Source: Oscillospiraceae bacterium
Lineage (GTDB): Bacteria; Bacillota; Clostridia; Oscillospirales; Ruminococcaceae
Length of the DNA: 12,522 nt
Assembly: GCA_029005335.1 (NCBI GenBank)
Contig: JAQXFT010000154.1
Span: 1 to 12,522 of the forward strand
Direction: 5' to 3'
Below, in pieces: positions 1 through 8,132 of the stretch (the first letter of the stretch is position 1; every line of letters starts with the position of its first letter). Under the pieces are notes generated by a model. It saw nothing but the letters and a program-made list of their open reading frames with translations, did no database searches and was not told the DNA's origin. Made by a program: the position numbers and the translations under genes.

Positions 1-617
1 TCATCAACAACGTTAGCGAAATTATAAGTCGGCATACCGTCAGTTTTAATAAGAATCTGGTCATCAAGAGTTGAATTGTCAACAGTAATATCGCCGTATA
101 CCTCATCATGGAAAGTAGTAGTTCCTTCCAGAGGCATTTTCTGACGGATTACATAAGGTATTCCTGCATCAAGCTTTTCCTGAATTTCTTCCTTTGAAAG
201 GTTACGGCAGTGACGGTCATACATAGGGGCAATATGCGAGGCTTCCTGAATCTTCTTGAGTTCGTCAAGACGCTCCTTGTCACAGAAGCAGTAATATGCA
301 TGACCGCTTTCAACGAGCTGAAGTGCATAATCCTTGAACATACCCATTCTTTCCGACTGTATATAAGGGCCTACCGGTCCTCCGATATCAGGGCCTTCGT
401 CCCATTTAAGACCTGTCATTTTAAGTGTATCATATATAACATCAACTGCACCGTCAACATATCTTTCACGGTCTGTATCCTCAATTCTGAGAATAAAATC
501 ACCGTTATTTTTCTTAGCTATTAAATAAGTATAAAGAGCTGTTCTGAGATTTCCGATATGCATATATCCCGTAGGGCTGGGGGCGAATCGGGTTCTTACT
601 CTCTTTGTATCTGACAT
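1..617 (-). CDS. gltX: Glutamyl-tRNA synthetase, N-terminal part (cut by window edge)
   Basis: Class I aminoacyl-tRNA synthetase that attaches glutamate to tRNA-Glu (and, in bacteria lacking GlnRS, also to tRNA-Gln) in the cytoplasm. About 205 residues are visible. The protein begins MSDTKRVRTRFAPSPTGYMH, and the family signature FAPSPTG is followed by HIGN, the class I HIGH-type ATP-binding motif. Further Glu-tRNA synthetase hallmarks follow: NLRTALYTYLIAKK, FILRIEDTDRERY, and the CFCDKERL stretch in the connective insertion. The KMSKS half lies beyond the window. The start ATG at 617-615 is preceded by a GGAAAGGA-type ribosome binding site. It begins only 7 bases after the ribF stop, so it probably belongs to the same transcript. 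The catalytic class is certain; whether it is discriminating or non-discriminating cannot be told from this fragment. Confidence 0.96.
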   Translation of the reverse strand, partial: MSDTKRVRTRFAPSPTGYMHIGNLRTALYTYLIAKKNNGDFILRIEDTDRERYVDGAVDVIYDTLKMTGLKWDEGPDIGGPVGPYIQSERMGMFKDYALQLVESGHAYYCFCDKERLDELKKIQEASHIAPMYDRHCRNLSKEEIQEKLDAGIPYVIRQKMPLEGTTTFHDEVYGDITVDNSTLDDQILIKTDGMPTYNFANVVD

Positions 618-624
618 TTTAAAA

Positions 625-1506
625 TCAATCCTTTCCGGCTATGGTTTTAATATATTTTATATCCTCTGCAATCTGAGCTTTAAGCTCATTCACAGAGGAG
701 AATTTTTTTTCACTTCTGATAAAATTTTTAAGCCGAACTTCGGCACACATTCCGTAAAGATTTCCGGAATAGCCTAATATATGAGTTTCGGCAAGTGGTT
801 TTATATTTTTTTCAACAGTAGGCTTTACGCCTATATTTGTTATGGAATTATAGCATACATTGTCTATAACAGTTTCGGAGCAGTAAACTCCCCTTTCAGG
901 CACAAGCTGACCGCTGGCAAAATGCTGGTTTATAGTGGGAAAACTGATTGTCCGCCCTATTTTATTTCCCTCAGAAACGGTATTTTTTATAGTATAACAG
1001 AATCCAAGCTCTGAAAGCTCAGATATTTTTCCGTGTTTAAGAAGCTCTCTTATAAGTCCGGAGGATACAGGAGTATTTCCGGATTTTTCCGCAAGCTTTA
1101 TTACTTCAACCTTAAAATTATATTTTTCACCGAGACTATACAGATTATTTACATTGCATGATGCATTTTTTCCGAACCGGAAATTCGCTCCGCATATAAC
1201 TATTCCCGCATTCATTTTTTGAATGAGAATTTGTCTTGCAAAATCTTCTCCGTCAAGATTTTTCAGTGTATCAAAATCGGGTGATTCGATATAATCAAAG
1301 CCCATGCTTCTTATGATTTCGAGCTTGCGGATATTGGGATAAATATATTCAAATGGCTTTCCGTGCTTGAATTTTATTGATTCCGTATTAAAAGTAAATA
1401 CTGCCGGTTTATATTCCGGATATGAAAGAGCCTTTCTGAGTATAAGTCTGTGACCCATGTGAATCCCGTCAAAAAGTCCGAGGGCAACTGCTGTTTTAGT
1501 GTCCAT
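625..1506 (-). CDS. ribF: Bifunctional riboflavin kinase / FAD synthetase RibF
   Basis: Converts riboflavin to FMN and then FMN to FAD. This 293-residue protein is close to the usual length of about 310. The N-terminal nucleotidyltransferase domain (about 1-170) shows ALGLFDGIHMGH (residues 8-19; the HxGH nucleotide-binding motif is intact), GANFRFGKN (106-114) and the SSGLIRELLKHG motif (148-159). The C-terminal flavokinase domain (about 172-290) shows GNKIGRTISFPTIN (180-193) and the ERGVY...NIGVKPTVE segment. The ATG at 1506 is preceded by GAGGTGATT, which includes the stop codon of truB, so truB and ribF are probably translationally coupled. In many Bacillota rpsO follows ribF; here gltX follows instead. 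Confidence 0.95.
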   Translation of the reverse strand: MDTKTAVALGLFDGIHMGHRLILRKALSYPEYKPAVFTFNTESIKFKHGKPFEYIYPNIRKLEIIRSMGFDYIESPDFDTLKNLDGEDFARQILIQKMNAGIVICGANFRFGKNASCNVNNLYSLGEKYNFKVEVIKLAEKSGNTPVSSGLIRELLKHGKISELSELGFCYTIKNTVSEGNKIGRTISFPTINQHFASGQLVPERGVYCSETVIDNVCYNSITNIGVKPTVEKNIKPLAETHILGYSGNLYGMCAEVRLKNFIRSEKKFSSVNELKAQIAEDIKYIKTIAGKD

Positions 1507-1517
1507 AAATAATCACC

Positions 1518-2411
1518 TCAGACAAGATTTTTATATACCTTCAGAATATTTCCTTCATGCTCAGCGAGGGCAAGACCTATAAATTTATTGTCAGAGCCAT
1601 AGACTCTGTATTTATCATTCTGAGGAAGAATATTTCTGATTCTCTGCAAATCGAGCTTAACGCCGTTTTTATAGAGTTTTGTCTGATGTTCACCGAGATG
1701 TATTTCGGGATAGAGCATAAATGCACTGTCTATGGATATAAGCAGATTTTCGGTATTGCCGTTTTTTACTGCATTTTCGACTTCTTCAAAAGTAAAGCAG
1801 TCATCAAGATTAAATCCGCTTGTGCAGGTTCTGACAAGAGATGTCATAATACCTCCGCAACCGAGAGAATCGCCTATATCGTTTATAACAGTACGGATAT
1901 AAGTACCCTTTGAGCAGATAATAAAAAGCGTTCCCGACTGTGTTTCCTCATCGAAACTTTCAAGCTTTATGCTGTCTATATGAATTTCACGCTCAGGACG
2001 TTCTATTTCAACACCTTGACGGGCAAGGTCATAGAGACGCTTTCCGTTTATCTGAACTGCTGAATACATAGGGGGAATCTGGAGTATATCTCCAATAAAC
2101 TGCGGAATTATTTCAAGTATATCTTCACGGGATACTTTTTTATCATACTGCTGAACGGTTTTTCCTGTAATATCCTGGGTATCTGTTGTCATTCCGAATT
2201 TAAATTCCGCACGGTAGCTTTTTGAGTTATCCGGAAGAATATCGCATGCCTTTGTAGCATTTCCGACGAATACGGGAAGAACTCCCGTAGCCATAGGGTC
2301 AAGCGTTCCGGAATGACCAAGACGCTTTATTTTCAGTATTCCCCTTAATTTGGCGATTACGTCAAAGGAAGTAAATCCGGAGGGCTTATTCATGCAAAGT
2401 ATTCCGTTCAC
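1518..2411 (-). CDS. truB: tRNA pseudouridine(55) synthase TruB
   Basis: Isomerises U55 to pseudouridine in the T-arm of tRNAs. It has 297 residues, typical for the family. The conserved opening NGILCMNKPSGFTSFDV is followed by KRLGHSGTLDPMATGVLP, where D38 is the catalytic aspartate. Further family motifs are MYSAVQINGKRLYDLAR and the KGTYIRTVINDIG motif in the second half of the catalytic domain. The C-terminal part (about 225-297) looks like the small PUA-type extension. The start is a GTG at 2411-2409 that overlaps the nrnA stop in the sequence GTGA, an arrangement typical of translational coupling. GTG is preferred over the ATG six codons later because the NGIL segment is conserved. Confidence 0.96.
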   Translation of the reverse strand: MNGILCMNKPSGFTSFDVIAKLRGILKIKRLGHSGTLDPMATGVLPVFVGNATKACDILPDNSKSYRAEFKFGMTTDTQDITGKTVQQYDKKVSREDILEIIPQFIGDILQIPPMYSAVQINGKRLYDLARQGVEIERPEREIHIDSIKLESFDEETQSGTLFIICSKGTYIRTVINDIGDSLGCGGIMTSLVRTCTSGFNLDDCFTFEEVENAVKNGNTENLLISIDSAFMLYPEIHLGEHQTKLYKNGVKLDLQRIRNILPQNDKYRVYGSDNKFIGLALAEHEGNILKVYKNLV

Positions 2412-3361
2412 AGCTCCATGCCCTTTCTGACAGCCTCAACGAGAATTTTCTTTATATCCTCAATATTTCCGTCCATGGCACAGCCTGATGCTTTTACATG
2501 ACCTCCGCCTCCGAGAGTACGGCATATTTCCGATACATTCACATCACCTGTAGAACGCATTGAAATCTTATACGAATCCGGAGCTTTTTCCCTTATGGTA
2601 ATTCCTACCTCAACGCCCTCAACCTTCAGGGGCAGAGATGCACAGCCGTCCAAATCACTGACATCAACTCCGAGACTTTCAAGAAGTTCATTAGTGATAC
2701 ATATCATAGTAACTTTTCCGTCAAGATAGTATTCCATAACGTTTATAACGGCACTTTCCATTTTAAGCATTCCGACAGATTTTATATCAAACATTTCACG
2801 GTTGATTTTAGCATAATTCAGCTTATGATTTCTCATAATATCGGCTACTGCCTCATGCGTTTCAGCACCTGCATTTTCAAATCTGAAACAGCCTGTATCA
2901 GTAGCGATTCCGGTATATAAGCACTGTGCGGTATAGTCTGAAATCTCTATACCCATAAAACGCACAAGCCTGTAAAGCAACTCGCACGCTGCGGAAGCCT
3001 TTGCATCAAGAAGAGTTTTTTCGGCATAGCCGGTATTGGAAATATGGTGGTCTATGCAGAGCTGTATTTTATCTCCATAGATTTCCTGATATTTTCCAAG
3101 AAGCTTTGTATCTGCAACATCAACTGATATGATAGTATCAGGAGTGAAGTCAGTATTATTTTCGACATCTGTAATGAAATCAAACTTTTTTGAAAAATTA
3201 TCACAGCATAAAACTGCACTTTTTTTTCCCATGCTTCTGAGAATATCATTGAGTGCAAAGCCTGCACCGATACAATCGCCGTCGGGACTCTGATGTATCA
3301 GAATATACACATTATCGCAGTTTTTAAGAAAGGCTTCTGCTTCCCTTAATCCGATATTCAA
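2408..3361 (-). CDS. nrnA: DHH-family phosphoesterase, NrnA-type nanoRNase / pAp phosphatase
   Basis: DHH/DHHA1 phosphoesterase of the NrnA group, which degrades 2-5-mer RNA and dephosphorylates 3'-phosphoadenosine 5'-phosphate in the cytoplasm; some relatives hydrolyse cyclic dinucleotides. From the start chosen here (317 residues) the metal-binding motifs are HQSPDGD (23-29), the VDVAD motif (80-84), DHHISN (104-109) and TDTGCFRF (154-161). The C-terminal DHHA1 domain ends in GGGGHVKASGCAM (284-296), the substrate-binding glycine-rich signature. The start is probably the TTG at 3361-3359, eight bases after GGAGG. An in-frame GTG at 3370 overlaps that Shine-Dalgarno site and is unlikely to be used. 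Position between rbfA and truB is the standard Bacillota location. Substrate choice (nanoRNA versus c-di-nucleotide) is not decided by sequence alone. Confidence 0.92.
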   Translation of the reverse strand: MNIGLREAEAFLKNCDNVYILIHQSPDGDCIGAGFALNDILRSMGKKSAVLCCDNFSKKFDFITDVENNTDFTPDTIISVDVADTKLLGKYQEIYGDKIQLCIDHHISNTGYAEKTLLDAKASAACELLYRLVRFMGIEISDYTAQCLYTGIATDTGCFRFENAGAETHEAVADIMRNHKLNYAKINREMFDIKSVGMLKMESAVINVMEYYLDGKVTMICITNELLESLGVDVSDLDGCASLPLKVEGVEVGITIREKAPDSYKISMRSTGDVNVSEICRTLGGGGHVKASGCAMDGNIEDIKKILVEAVRKGMEL

Positions 3362-3379
3362 TAAAATCACCTCCGAAAA

Positions 3380-3715
3380 TCAAAGTTCACTGAGCTTTCT
3401 GTTTATTTCAGCACCATATGCTATTGAATCATCAGCAATAAAATTAAGTTCCGGACATTTTCTCATTTTAAGCCTGTGGAAAAGTTCACGCTTTATAAAG
3501 CCCTCCGCACTTAAAAGACCTTTTACGGACTGTTTTGTCTTATCCATGCCGTCAAGACAGGAAACGTATATTTTACAGTATGACATATCACCCGAAAGCT
3601 CTGCTCTTACAACAGTAAGCATAGGAGCTATGCGGGGGTCTTTAAGTTCACGGAGTATCGCAGTCATTTCTCTTCTGATATCTTCCTCCATGCGGTTAAG
3701 TTTAAAATTCGGCAT
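3380..3715 (-). CDS. rbfA: 30S ribosome-binding factor RbfA
   Basis: Small KH-like ribosome assembly factor that binds immature 30S subunits near the 16S rRNA 5' end and helps late maturation and cold adaptation. At 111 residues it has normal family length. Diagnostic features are the N-terminal helix RMEEDIRREMTAILRELKDP, the strand-turn RIAPMLTVVRAELSGDMSYCKIYVS, and the C-terminal helix plus strand with RELFHRLKMRKCPELNF ahead of the IAYG segment. The ATG at 3715 is seven bases downstream of AAAGGA. It sits 39 bases after infB and 18 bases before the chosen nrnA start, consistent with one transcript. Confidence 0.95.
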   Translation of the reverse strand: MPNFKLNRMEEDIRREMTAILRELKDPRIAPMLTVVRAELSGDMSYCKIYVSCLDGMDKTKQSVKGLLSAEGFIKRELFHRLKMRKCPELNFIADDSIAYGAEINRKLSEL

Positions 3716-3754
3716 AAATTAATCCTTTCTTTCTTTAAGCCCTCATATTTCAAA

Positions 3755-6193
3755 TCAGTCTTCTCTGTATTCCTCCATCATGAAAGCTTCAAAAATATCT
3801 CCTTCTTTGACATCGCTGAATTTTTCAAGGCTCATACCACATTCATAACCGGAAGCCACTTCCTTGGCATCGTCCTTGAATCTCTTGAGACTGCTTATTT
3901 TGTCCTCAGCGACTACTATTCCGTCACGGACTACCCTTATCTGACACTGTCTTGTAACCTTTCCGTCAAGCACATAACAGCCGGCAACCATTCCGACATT
4001 TGAAATCTTGTAAACCTGACGCACTTCGATTCTGCCGACGGATACTTCCCTGAATTTCGGAGCAAGCATACCCTTCATAGCAGTTTCGATTTCCTCAATG
4101 GCATCATAAATAATTCTGTAAAGTCTTATATCGACACCGTCTCTTGCAGCACTTTCAGCAGCCACAGGGTCAGGTCTTACATTGAATCCTACTATGATAG
4201 CATTAGAAGCACTTGCAAGCATTACATCGCCTTCGCTTACAGCACCTACACCGCCGTGAATAACTCTTACTCTTACCTCATCATTTGAGAGCTTTTCAAG
4301 CGACTGCTTTACAGCTTCCACAGAGCCCTGAACATCTGCTTTTACTATTATCGGAAGCTCTTTGATTTCTCCCTCTGCAATATGGCTGAAAAGGTTATCA
4401 AGAGTAACTCGTTTAACTGATTTGAACTGTTCTTCTTTAAGCTCATGCTTTCTCTGTTCGACAAGCTCCCTTGCAAGTCTTTCATCTTTAACGGCATCAA
4501 AGGTATCTCCGGCACTCGGAACATCAGCAAGACCGGTAATCTCTACCGGAACAGATGGGCCTGCACTCTTTACGGGCTTGCCCTTATCATTTGTCATTAC
4601 ACGCACTCTGCCCACTGAAGTACCGGCAATTATAATATCTCCTGTATGCAGTGTACCCTTCTGTACAAGAAGTGTGGCAATAGGGCCTCTGCCCTTGTCA
4701 AGACGTGCTTCAATTACAGTACCCTTTGCAGGTCGGTCGGGATTGGCTTTAAGCTCCTGAACCTCGGAAACAAGAATAATATTTTCAAGAAGTTCGTCAA
4801 TACCCTCTCCTGTTTTTGCAGATACGGGAACGCATATTGTATCACCGCCCCAGTCCTCACATACAAGATTATGTTCAGTGAGTTCCTGTTTTACACGGTC
4901 GGCATTTGCACCCTCTTTATCCATTTTATTTATAGCTACTATAACCTGAATATCCGCAGCCTTTGCGTGGTTTATGGATTCGATTGTCTGAGGCATTATA
5001 CCGTCATCGGCAGCTACTACAAGAATTGCAATATCCGTGATATTTGCACCTCTCGCACGCATTGAGGTAAAAGCTTCGTGTCCGGGGGTATCAAGGAAAG
5101 TTATGTTCTGACCGTTATATTTTACCTGATATGCACCGATATGCTGAGTAATTCCGCCTGCCTCGGAGGCTGTAACGTTAGCGTGTCTGATTCTGTCAAG
5201 AATAGAGGTTTTGCCATGGTCAACGTGACCCATTACTACTACGACAGGGCTTCTGGGCTGGAGATTTTCTTCGTCCTCGCTGTCGTCGATAAGTCGTTCC
5301 TCTATTGTAACGATAACTTCCTTTTCGACCTTTGCACCGAGTTCCTCAGCGACAAGAGAGGCTGTATCAAAATCGATTTCCTCATTTATAGTAGCCATCA
5401 CTCCGAGACTCATAAGCTTTTTGATAACTTCGGCAGCAGTCTTTTTAAGTCTGTTTGCAAGCTCACCTACTGTAATGCTGTCCGGAATCATAACTTTAAT
5501 CTGCTGTTTTCTTGCACGTTCAAGCTCCAGACGGCGGAGCTTTTCTGCCTCTGACTCTTTATTTGAATACTGCTGACGGTTACGCTGTGCAGATTTCTGA
5601 TTTATTTTCTGTTTCTTGGAGGAATAGTTATCCTTTCCGTGCTTTCCGTTGTCGGGAGCTATCTGTTCATAGCGTTCATTATACTTGTCGAGGTCTATAT
5701 AGCTTCCTCTTGTATCAACAGTTCTGCCTTTGACTGTTGCCGGAGAGGTGTCAGAGCTGAACACTGTTGAAGATGTTTCAGAGCTGAATGAAGAATTAAG
5801 CTTTGTTCTCTCACCGTGAAAATTTTTCGGCTTCTGTTTTTTTCTGTTGTCATTATTCTGCATAGGCTTATCTTCCTTTGTCTTTTCGGATTTGGGCTTG
5901 ACTGTATTCTGTGCGGATTTTTTATCCGGTCTGTTTTTATGGGGCGGTTTTTCGGGATTGCTGTTGTTTTTCGGAGACGGCTTTTCGTCCTTGGCTGATG
6001 CGAAATACTCATTAAAGCTGGAAACCTGATTCTTTTTTGTATAGTGTTCAAGCAAAAGATTCATCTCATCGCTGGTGAGTGCTGATACAGATTTTTTCTT
6101 ATTGTCTCCTCTTTCGGCGAAAAAGGAGATAATTTCCTGAACCGGAATATTCAAATCCGCAGCAGCCTCATTTAATTTTATTTTCTTTGGCAT
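3755..6193 (-). CDS. infB: Translation initiation factor IF-2
   Basis: GTPase that brings fMet-tRNA to the 30S subunit and promotes 50S joining. The 812-residue layout runs: an IF2_N helical module (about 1-52); a long, low-complexity Lys/Asn/Ser/Pro-rich linker (about 60-230); a second IF2_N module (about 237-290, PDSITVGELANRL); the GTPase domain with G1 GHVDHGKT (322-329), the GGITQHIG switch I segment (346-353), G3 DTPGH (368-372) and G4 NKMD (422-425); then domains II, III and the C-terminal fMet-tRNA-binding domain ending near FEAFMMEEY. The start ATG has AGGAGGG nine bases upstream. The preceding 62-base gap to ylxQ shows no other feature. No missing catalytic residue is seen. Confidence 0.97.
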   Translation of the reverse strand: MPKKIKLNEAAADLNIPVQEIISFFAERGDNKKKSVSALTSDEMNLLLEHYTKKNQVSSFNEYFASAKDEKPSPKNNSNPEKPPHKNRPDKKSAQNTVKPKSEKTKEDKPMQNNDNRKKQKPKNFHGERTKLNSSFSSETSSTVFSSDTSPATVKGRTVDTRGSYIDLDKYNERYEQIAPDNGKHGKDNYSSKKQKINQKSAQRNRQQYSNKESEAEKLRRLELERARKQQIKVMIPDSITVGELANRLKKTAAEVIKKLMSLGVMATINEEIDFDTASLVAEELGAKVEKEVIVTIEERLIDDSEDEENLQPRSPVVVVMGHVDHGKTSILDRIRHANVTASEAGGITQHIGAYQVKYNGQNITFLDTPGHEAFTSMRARGANITDIAILVVAADDGIMPQTIESINHAKAADIQVIVAINKMDKEGANADRVKQELTEHNLVCEDWGGDTICVPVSAKTGEGIDELLENIILVSEVQELKANPDRPAKGTVIEARLDKGRGPIATLLVQKGTLHTGDIIIAGTSVGRVRVMTNDKGKPVKSAGPSVPVEITGLADVPSAGDTFDAVKDERLARELVEQRKHELKEEQFKSVKRVTLDNLFSHIAEGEIKELPIIVKADVQGSVEAVKQSLEKLSNDEVRVRVIHGGVGAVSEGDVMLASASNAIIVGFNVRPDPVAAESAARDGVDIRLYRIIYDAIEEIETAMKGMLAPKFREVSVGRIEVRQVYKISNVGMVAGCYVLDGKVTRQCQIRVVRDGIVVAEDKISSLKRFKDDAKEVASGYECGMSLEKFSDVKEGDIFEAFMMEEYRED

Positions 6194-6255
6194 AGGCTTT
6201 AACCCTCCTGTTTATATTTTGGTATATCTATATCACCGCCGGCTTCCATGCAGTC

Positions 6256-6573
6256 CTATGAATTTTCTGAAAGCTTTAAAAAGCCCTCTGCAAATCCCCT
6301 GTCACAGACTGCTGTTACAGCGGTAACCTTTCCGAGATAATATCCAAGCTCCTCTTTAGTCAGACCGCAGGGAATAATCTTTACATTGTATTTTGAACAG
6401 ACAAAAGATATTTCTTTAAGAGTATTGGCAGAAATATCGCTTGCAGTCATAATGCAGAATGCCTTTTTGTTTTTTACTGATTCAGATACAGCGTCAAAGC
6501 CGATAACAAGCTTTCCGGCACGTCTGCACATTGTCAAAAGATTAATTATTTTCTGATTCTGACCGGAGTTCAT
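6256..6573 (-). CDS. L7Ae-family RNA-binding protein YlxQ
   Basis: Small ribosomal-protein L7Ae/L30e-like protein, the YlxQ group found between nusA and infB in Bacillota. L7Ae proteins bind kink-turn RNA; the cellular role of YlxQ is poorly known. In the 105 residues the conserved core begins KIINLLTMCRRAGKLVIGFD and continues with AFCIMTASDISANTLKEI, a short VKIIPCGLTKEELGYYLGK segment and the final VTAVCDRGFAEGFL strand-helix, all in the expected order. The chosen ATG has GAGGT eight bases upstream and overlaps the 3' end of ylxR by 32 bases, an overlap that suggests coupled translation. The stop is TAG. Confidence 0.9.
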   Translation of the reverse strand: MNSGQNQKIINLLTMCRRAGKLVIGFDAVSESVKNKKAFCIMTASDISANTLKEISFVCSKYNVKIIPCGLTKEELGYYLGKVTAVTAVCDRGFAEGFLKLSENS

Positions 6574-6820
6574 TTTCCATTACCTCATAAATGCTGTCAT
6601 CAATCCTGCATGAAAAGGATTTTTCAAGGCGTTTATTTTTTCTTGCCTTTTTCAGACATTCGGAATCCCTGCATATATATGCACCTCTGCCGGATTTTTT
6701 TCCGGTAAAATCAAGGCTTATTTCGCCCTCCGGAGATTTTACTATCCTGACAAGCTCACGCTTGGGCTTACTTTCTCCGCACCCCAGACACATTCTCATA
6801 GGTATTTTTTTAGGCTTCAT
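6542..6820 (-). CDS. YlxR (DUF448) family RNA/DNA-binding protein
   Basis: Short, basic protein of the YlxR family, encoded right after nusA in most Bacillota. Family members have a fold with a conserved positively charged surface and have been linked to nucleic-acid binding and expression control. In the 92 residues the signature MRMCLGCGESKPKRELVRIV (with C11 and C14) and the GRGAYIC motif (44-50, with a further Cys at 55) are clear, followed by a Lys/Arg-rich helix. The two CxxC-like pairs could bind a metal, but this is inference. The ATG lies five bases after the nusA stop and its Shine-Dalgarno GGAG is inside the end of nusA. Confidence 0.92.
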   Translation of the reverse strand: MKPKKIPMRMCLGCGESKPKRELVRIVKSPEGEISLDFTGKKSGRGAYICRDSECLKKARKNKRLEKSFSCRIDDSIYEVMENELRSESENN

Positions 6821-6825
6821 AATAT

Positions 6826-8103
6826 TTATTCTCCGGCAGTCTCATCGAAATCGATTTCATCGCTTTCTGAAGCTGGTACTTCTGCAATCATATTCTCATC
6901 ACCGGAATCATCAGCCGATTCAAAAAGCTTTTCTGTATCCTCTCTGATTTCGGGAGCTTCCTTGCCTGTTTCGGTATCGAACTGAGGCTTGATATCGATT
7001 TTATAGCCTGTAAGCTTTGCAGCAAGCTTAGCATTCTGACCCTTATTTCCTATTGCGAGCGAAAGCTGGTCGTTGGGAACTATTACTGTACAGGTCTTGT
7101 TTTCTCTGGGAGTATTCTCCTTACGTGATTTCTTTTCGCCGTCAGTATTCTTTTCACTGATTTCAGGTTCTTCCTCAGGCATATCCGGAGCTTCAGGCGT
7201 TGTAATAATGGTTTTCAGAACCTTTGCCGGAGCAAGTGACCTTGCTATAAATTCGGCTGGATTTTCGCTGTAAGGGATAATATCTATTTTTTCACCGTTA
7301 AGCTCATTTGCAACAGCTGTTATACGAGCTCTTTTCGGACCTATGCACGCACCGACAGGGTCTACATCAGGATTCCTTGACCATACTGCCATTTTGGTTC
7401 TTGAGCCTGCCTCACGGGAAATCGATTTTATTTCAACTGTTCCGTCATATATTTCAGGAACTTCCATTTCAAAAAGACGCTTTACAAAGAACTTATGTGA
7501 ACGTGAAATTTTTATTATCGGCTTCTTTTCACGGTTAGCAATCGTAGTGATATAAACCTTTACATTCTGGTCTATTTCAAAGGTCTCTCCGGGAATCTGT
7601 TCCTTGTGGAAAAGATAAAGCTCTATTCCATCATATTCAACCGTAATATCACCCTTTGAAGGGTCAATCTGTGAAACTCTGGCAGTTATGCAGTAGTGTT
7701 CCTTGTCTCCGAAACGCTTTATAAGCTGTTCCTTGTTAATCTGTCTGAGGTCGCCCTTTATTGACTGCTTAGCCGATATTGCAGCAGTTCTTCCGAGGCT
7801 CTGTATATCGATTTTATGAAGCATTGTTCCGCCGACATATGCTGTAGGGTCGATAGCTCTTGCGTCCTCTATATTTATTTCGTTTATATCAATCGGAACA
7901 TCTTCAATAATCTGCTGGACGATATACATATTGAATATCTTGTTCTTTGTATCGATATCGATTCTTATATTTTCCTCACTGTGAGGATATGCTCTCTTGG
8001 CAGCCTTGAGCATAGCTGATTTTACTTTTTCCACAAGTGTCTCGGTATCAACGCTGTTTTCGTTTCCGAGTATTTCAAGCTCTTTAAAAAAACTGTTATC
8101 CAT
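6826..8103 (-). CDS. nusA: Transcription termination/antitermination factor NusA
   Basis: RNA-polymerase-associated elongation factor that stimulates pausing and intrinsic termination and takes part in antitermination of rRNA operons. From the chosen ATG (425 residues) the order is an N-terminal RNAP-binding domain (about 1-125), an S1 domain (about 138-200), KH1 with GACIGPKRARI (251-261) and the EKIDIIPYSENPAEFI segment, then KH2 with VPNDQLSLAIGNKGQNAKLAAKL (about 342-364). Two oddities stand out: a charged insertion of about 35 residues (301-336) between KH1 and KH2, and an acidic tail (about 385-425). The start is the ATG at 8103, ten bases after GGAGGA. An in-frame ATG at 8121 overlaps that Shine-Dalgarno site and is less likely. 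Length without the insertion and tail matches the short Gram-positive NusA. Confidence 0.95.
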   Translation of the reverse strand: MDNSFFKELEILGNENSVDTETLVEKVKSAMLKAAKRAYPHSEENIRIDIDTKNKIFNMYIVQQIIEDVPIDINEINIEDARAIDPTAYVGGTMLHKIDIQSLGRTAAISAKQSIKGDLRQINKEQLIKRFGDKEHYCITARVSQIDPSKGDITVEYDGIELYLFHKEQIPGETFEIDQNVKVYITTIANREKKPIIKISRSHKFFVKRLFEMEVPEIYDGTVEIKSISREAGSRTKMAVWSRNPDVDPVGACIGPKRARITAVANELNGEKIDIIPYSENPAEFIARSLAPAKVLKTIITTPEAPDMPEEEPEISEKNTDGEKKSRKENTPRENKTCTVIVPNDQLSLAIGNKGQNAKLAAKLTGYKIDIKPQFDTETGKEAPEIREDTEKLFESADDSGDENMIAEVPASESDEIDFDETAGE

Positions 8104-8132
8104 TTTGATAAATTCCTCCATATATTATAATT

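Noticed and set aside
3362..3370. GTG start for nrnA three codons upstream
   Set aside because: The GTG overlaps the GGAGG ribosome binding site; the TTG at 3361 has proper spacing.
4362..5733. Several long plus-strand open frames across infB
   Set aside because: They lie antisense to a clear infB frame, show no ribosome binding sites or family motifs and have unnatural composition.
8104..8121. Longer NusA with six extra N-terminal residues (MEEFIK)
   Set aside because: These codons contain the Shine-Dalgarno GGAGGA for the next ATG, and the family N-terminus aligns with the later start.
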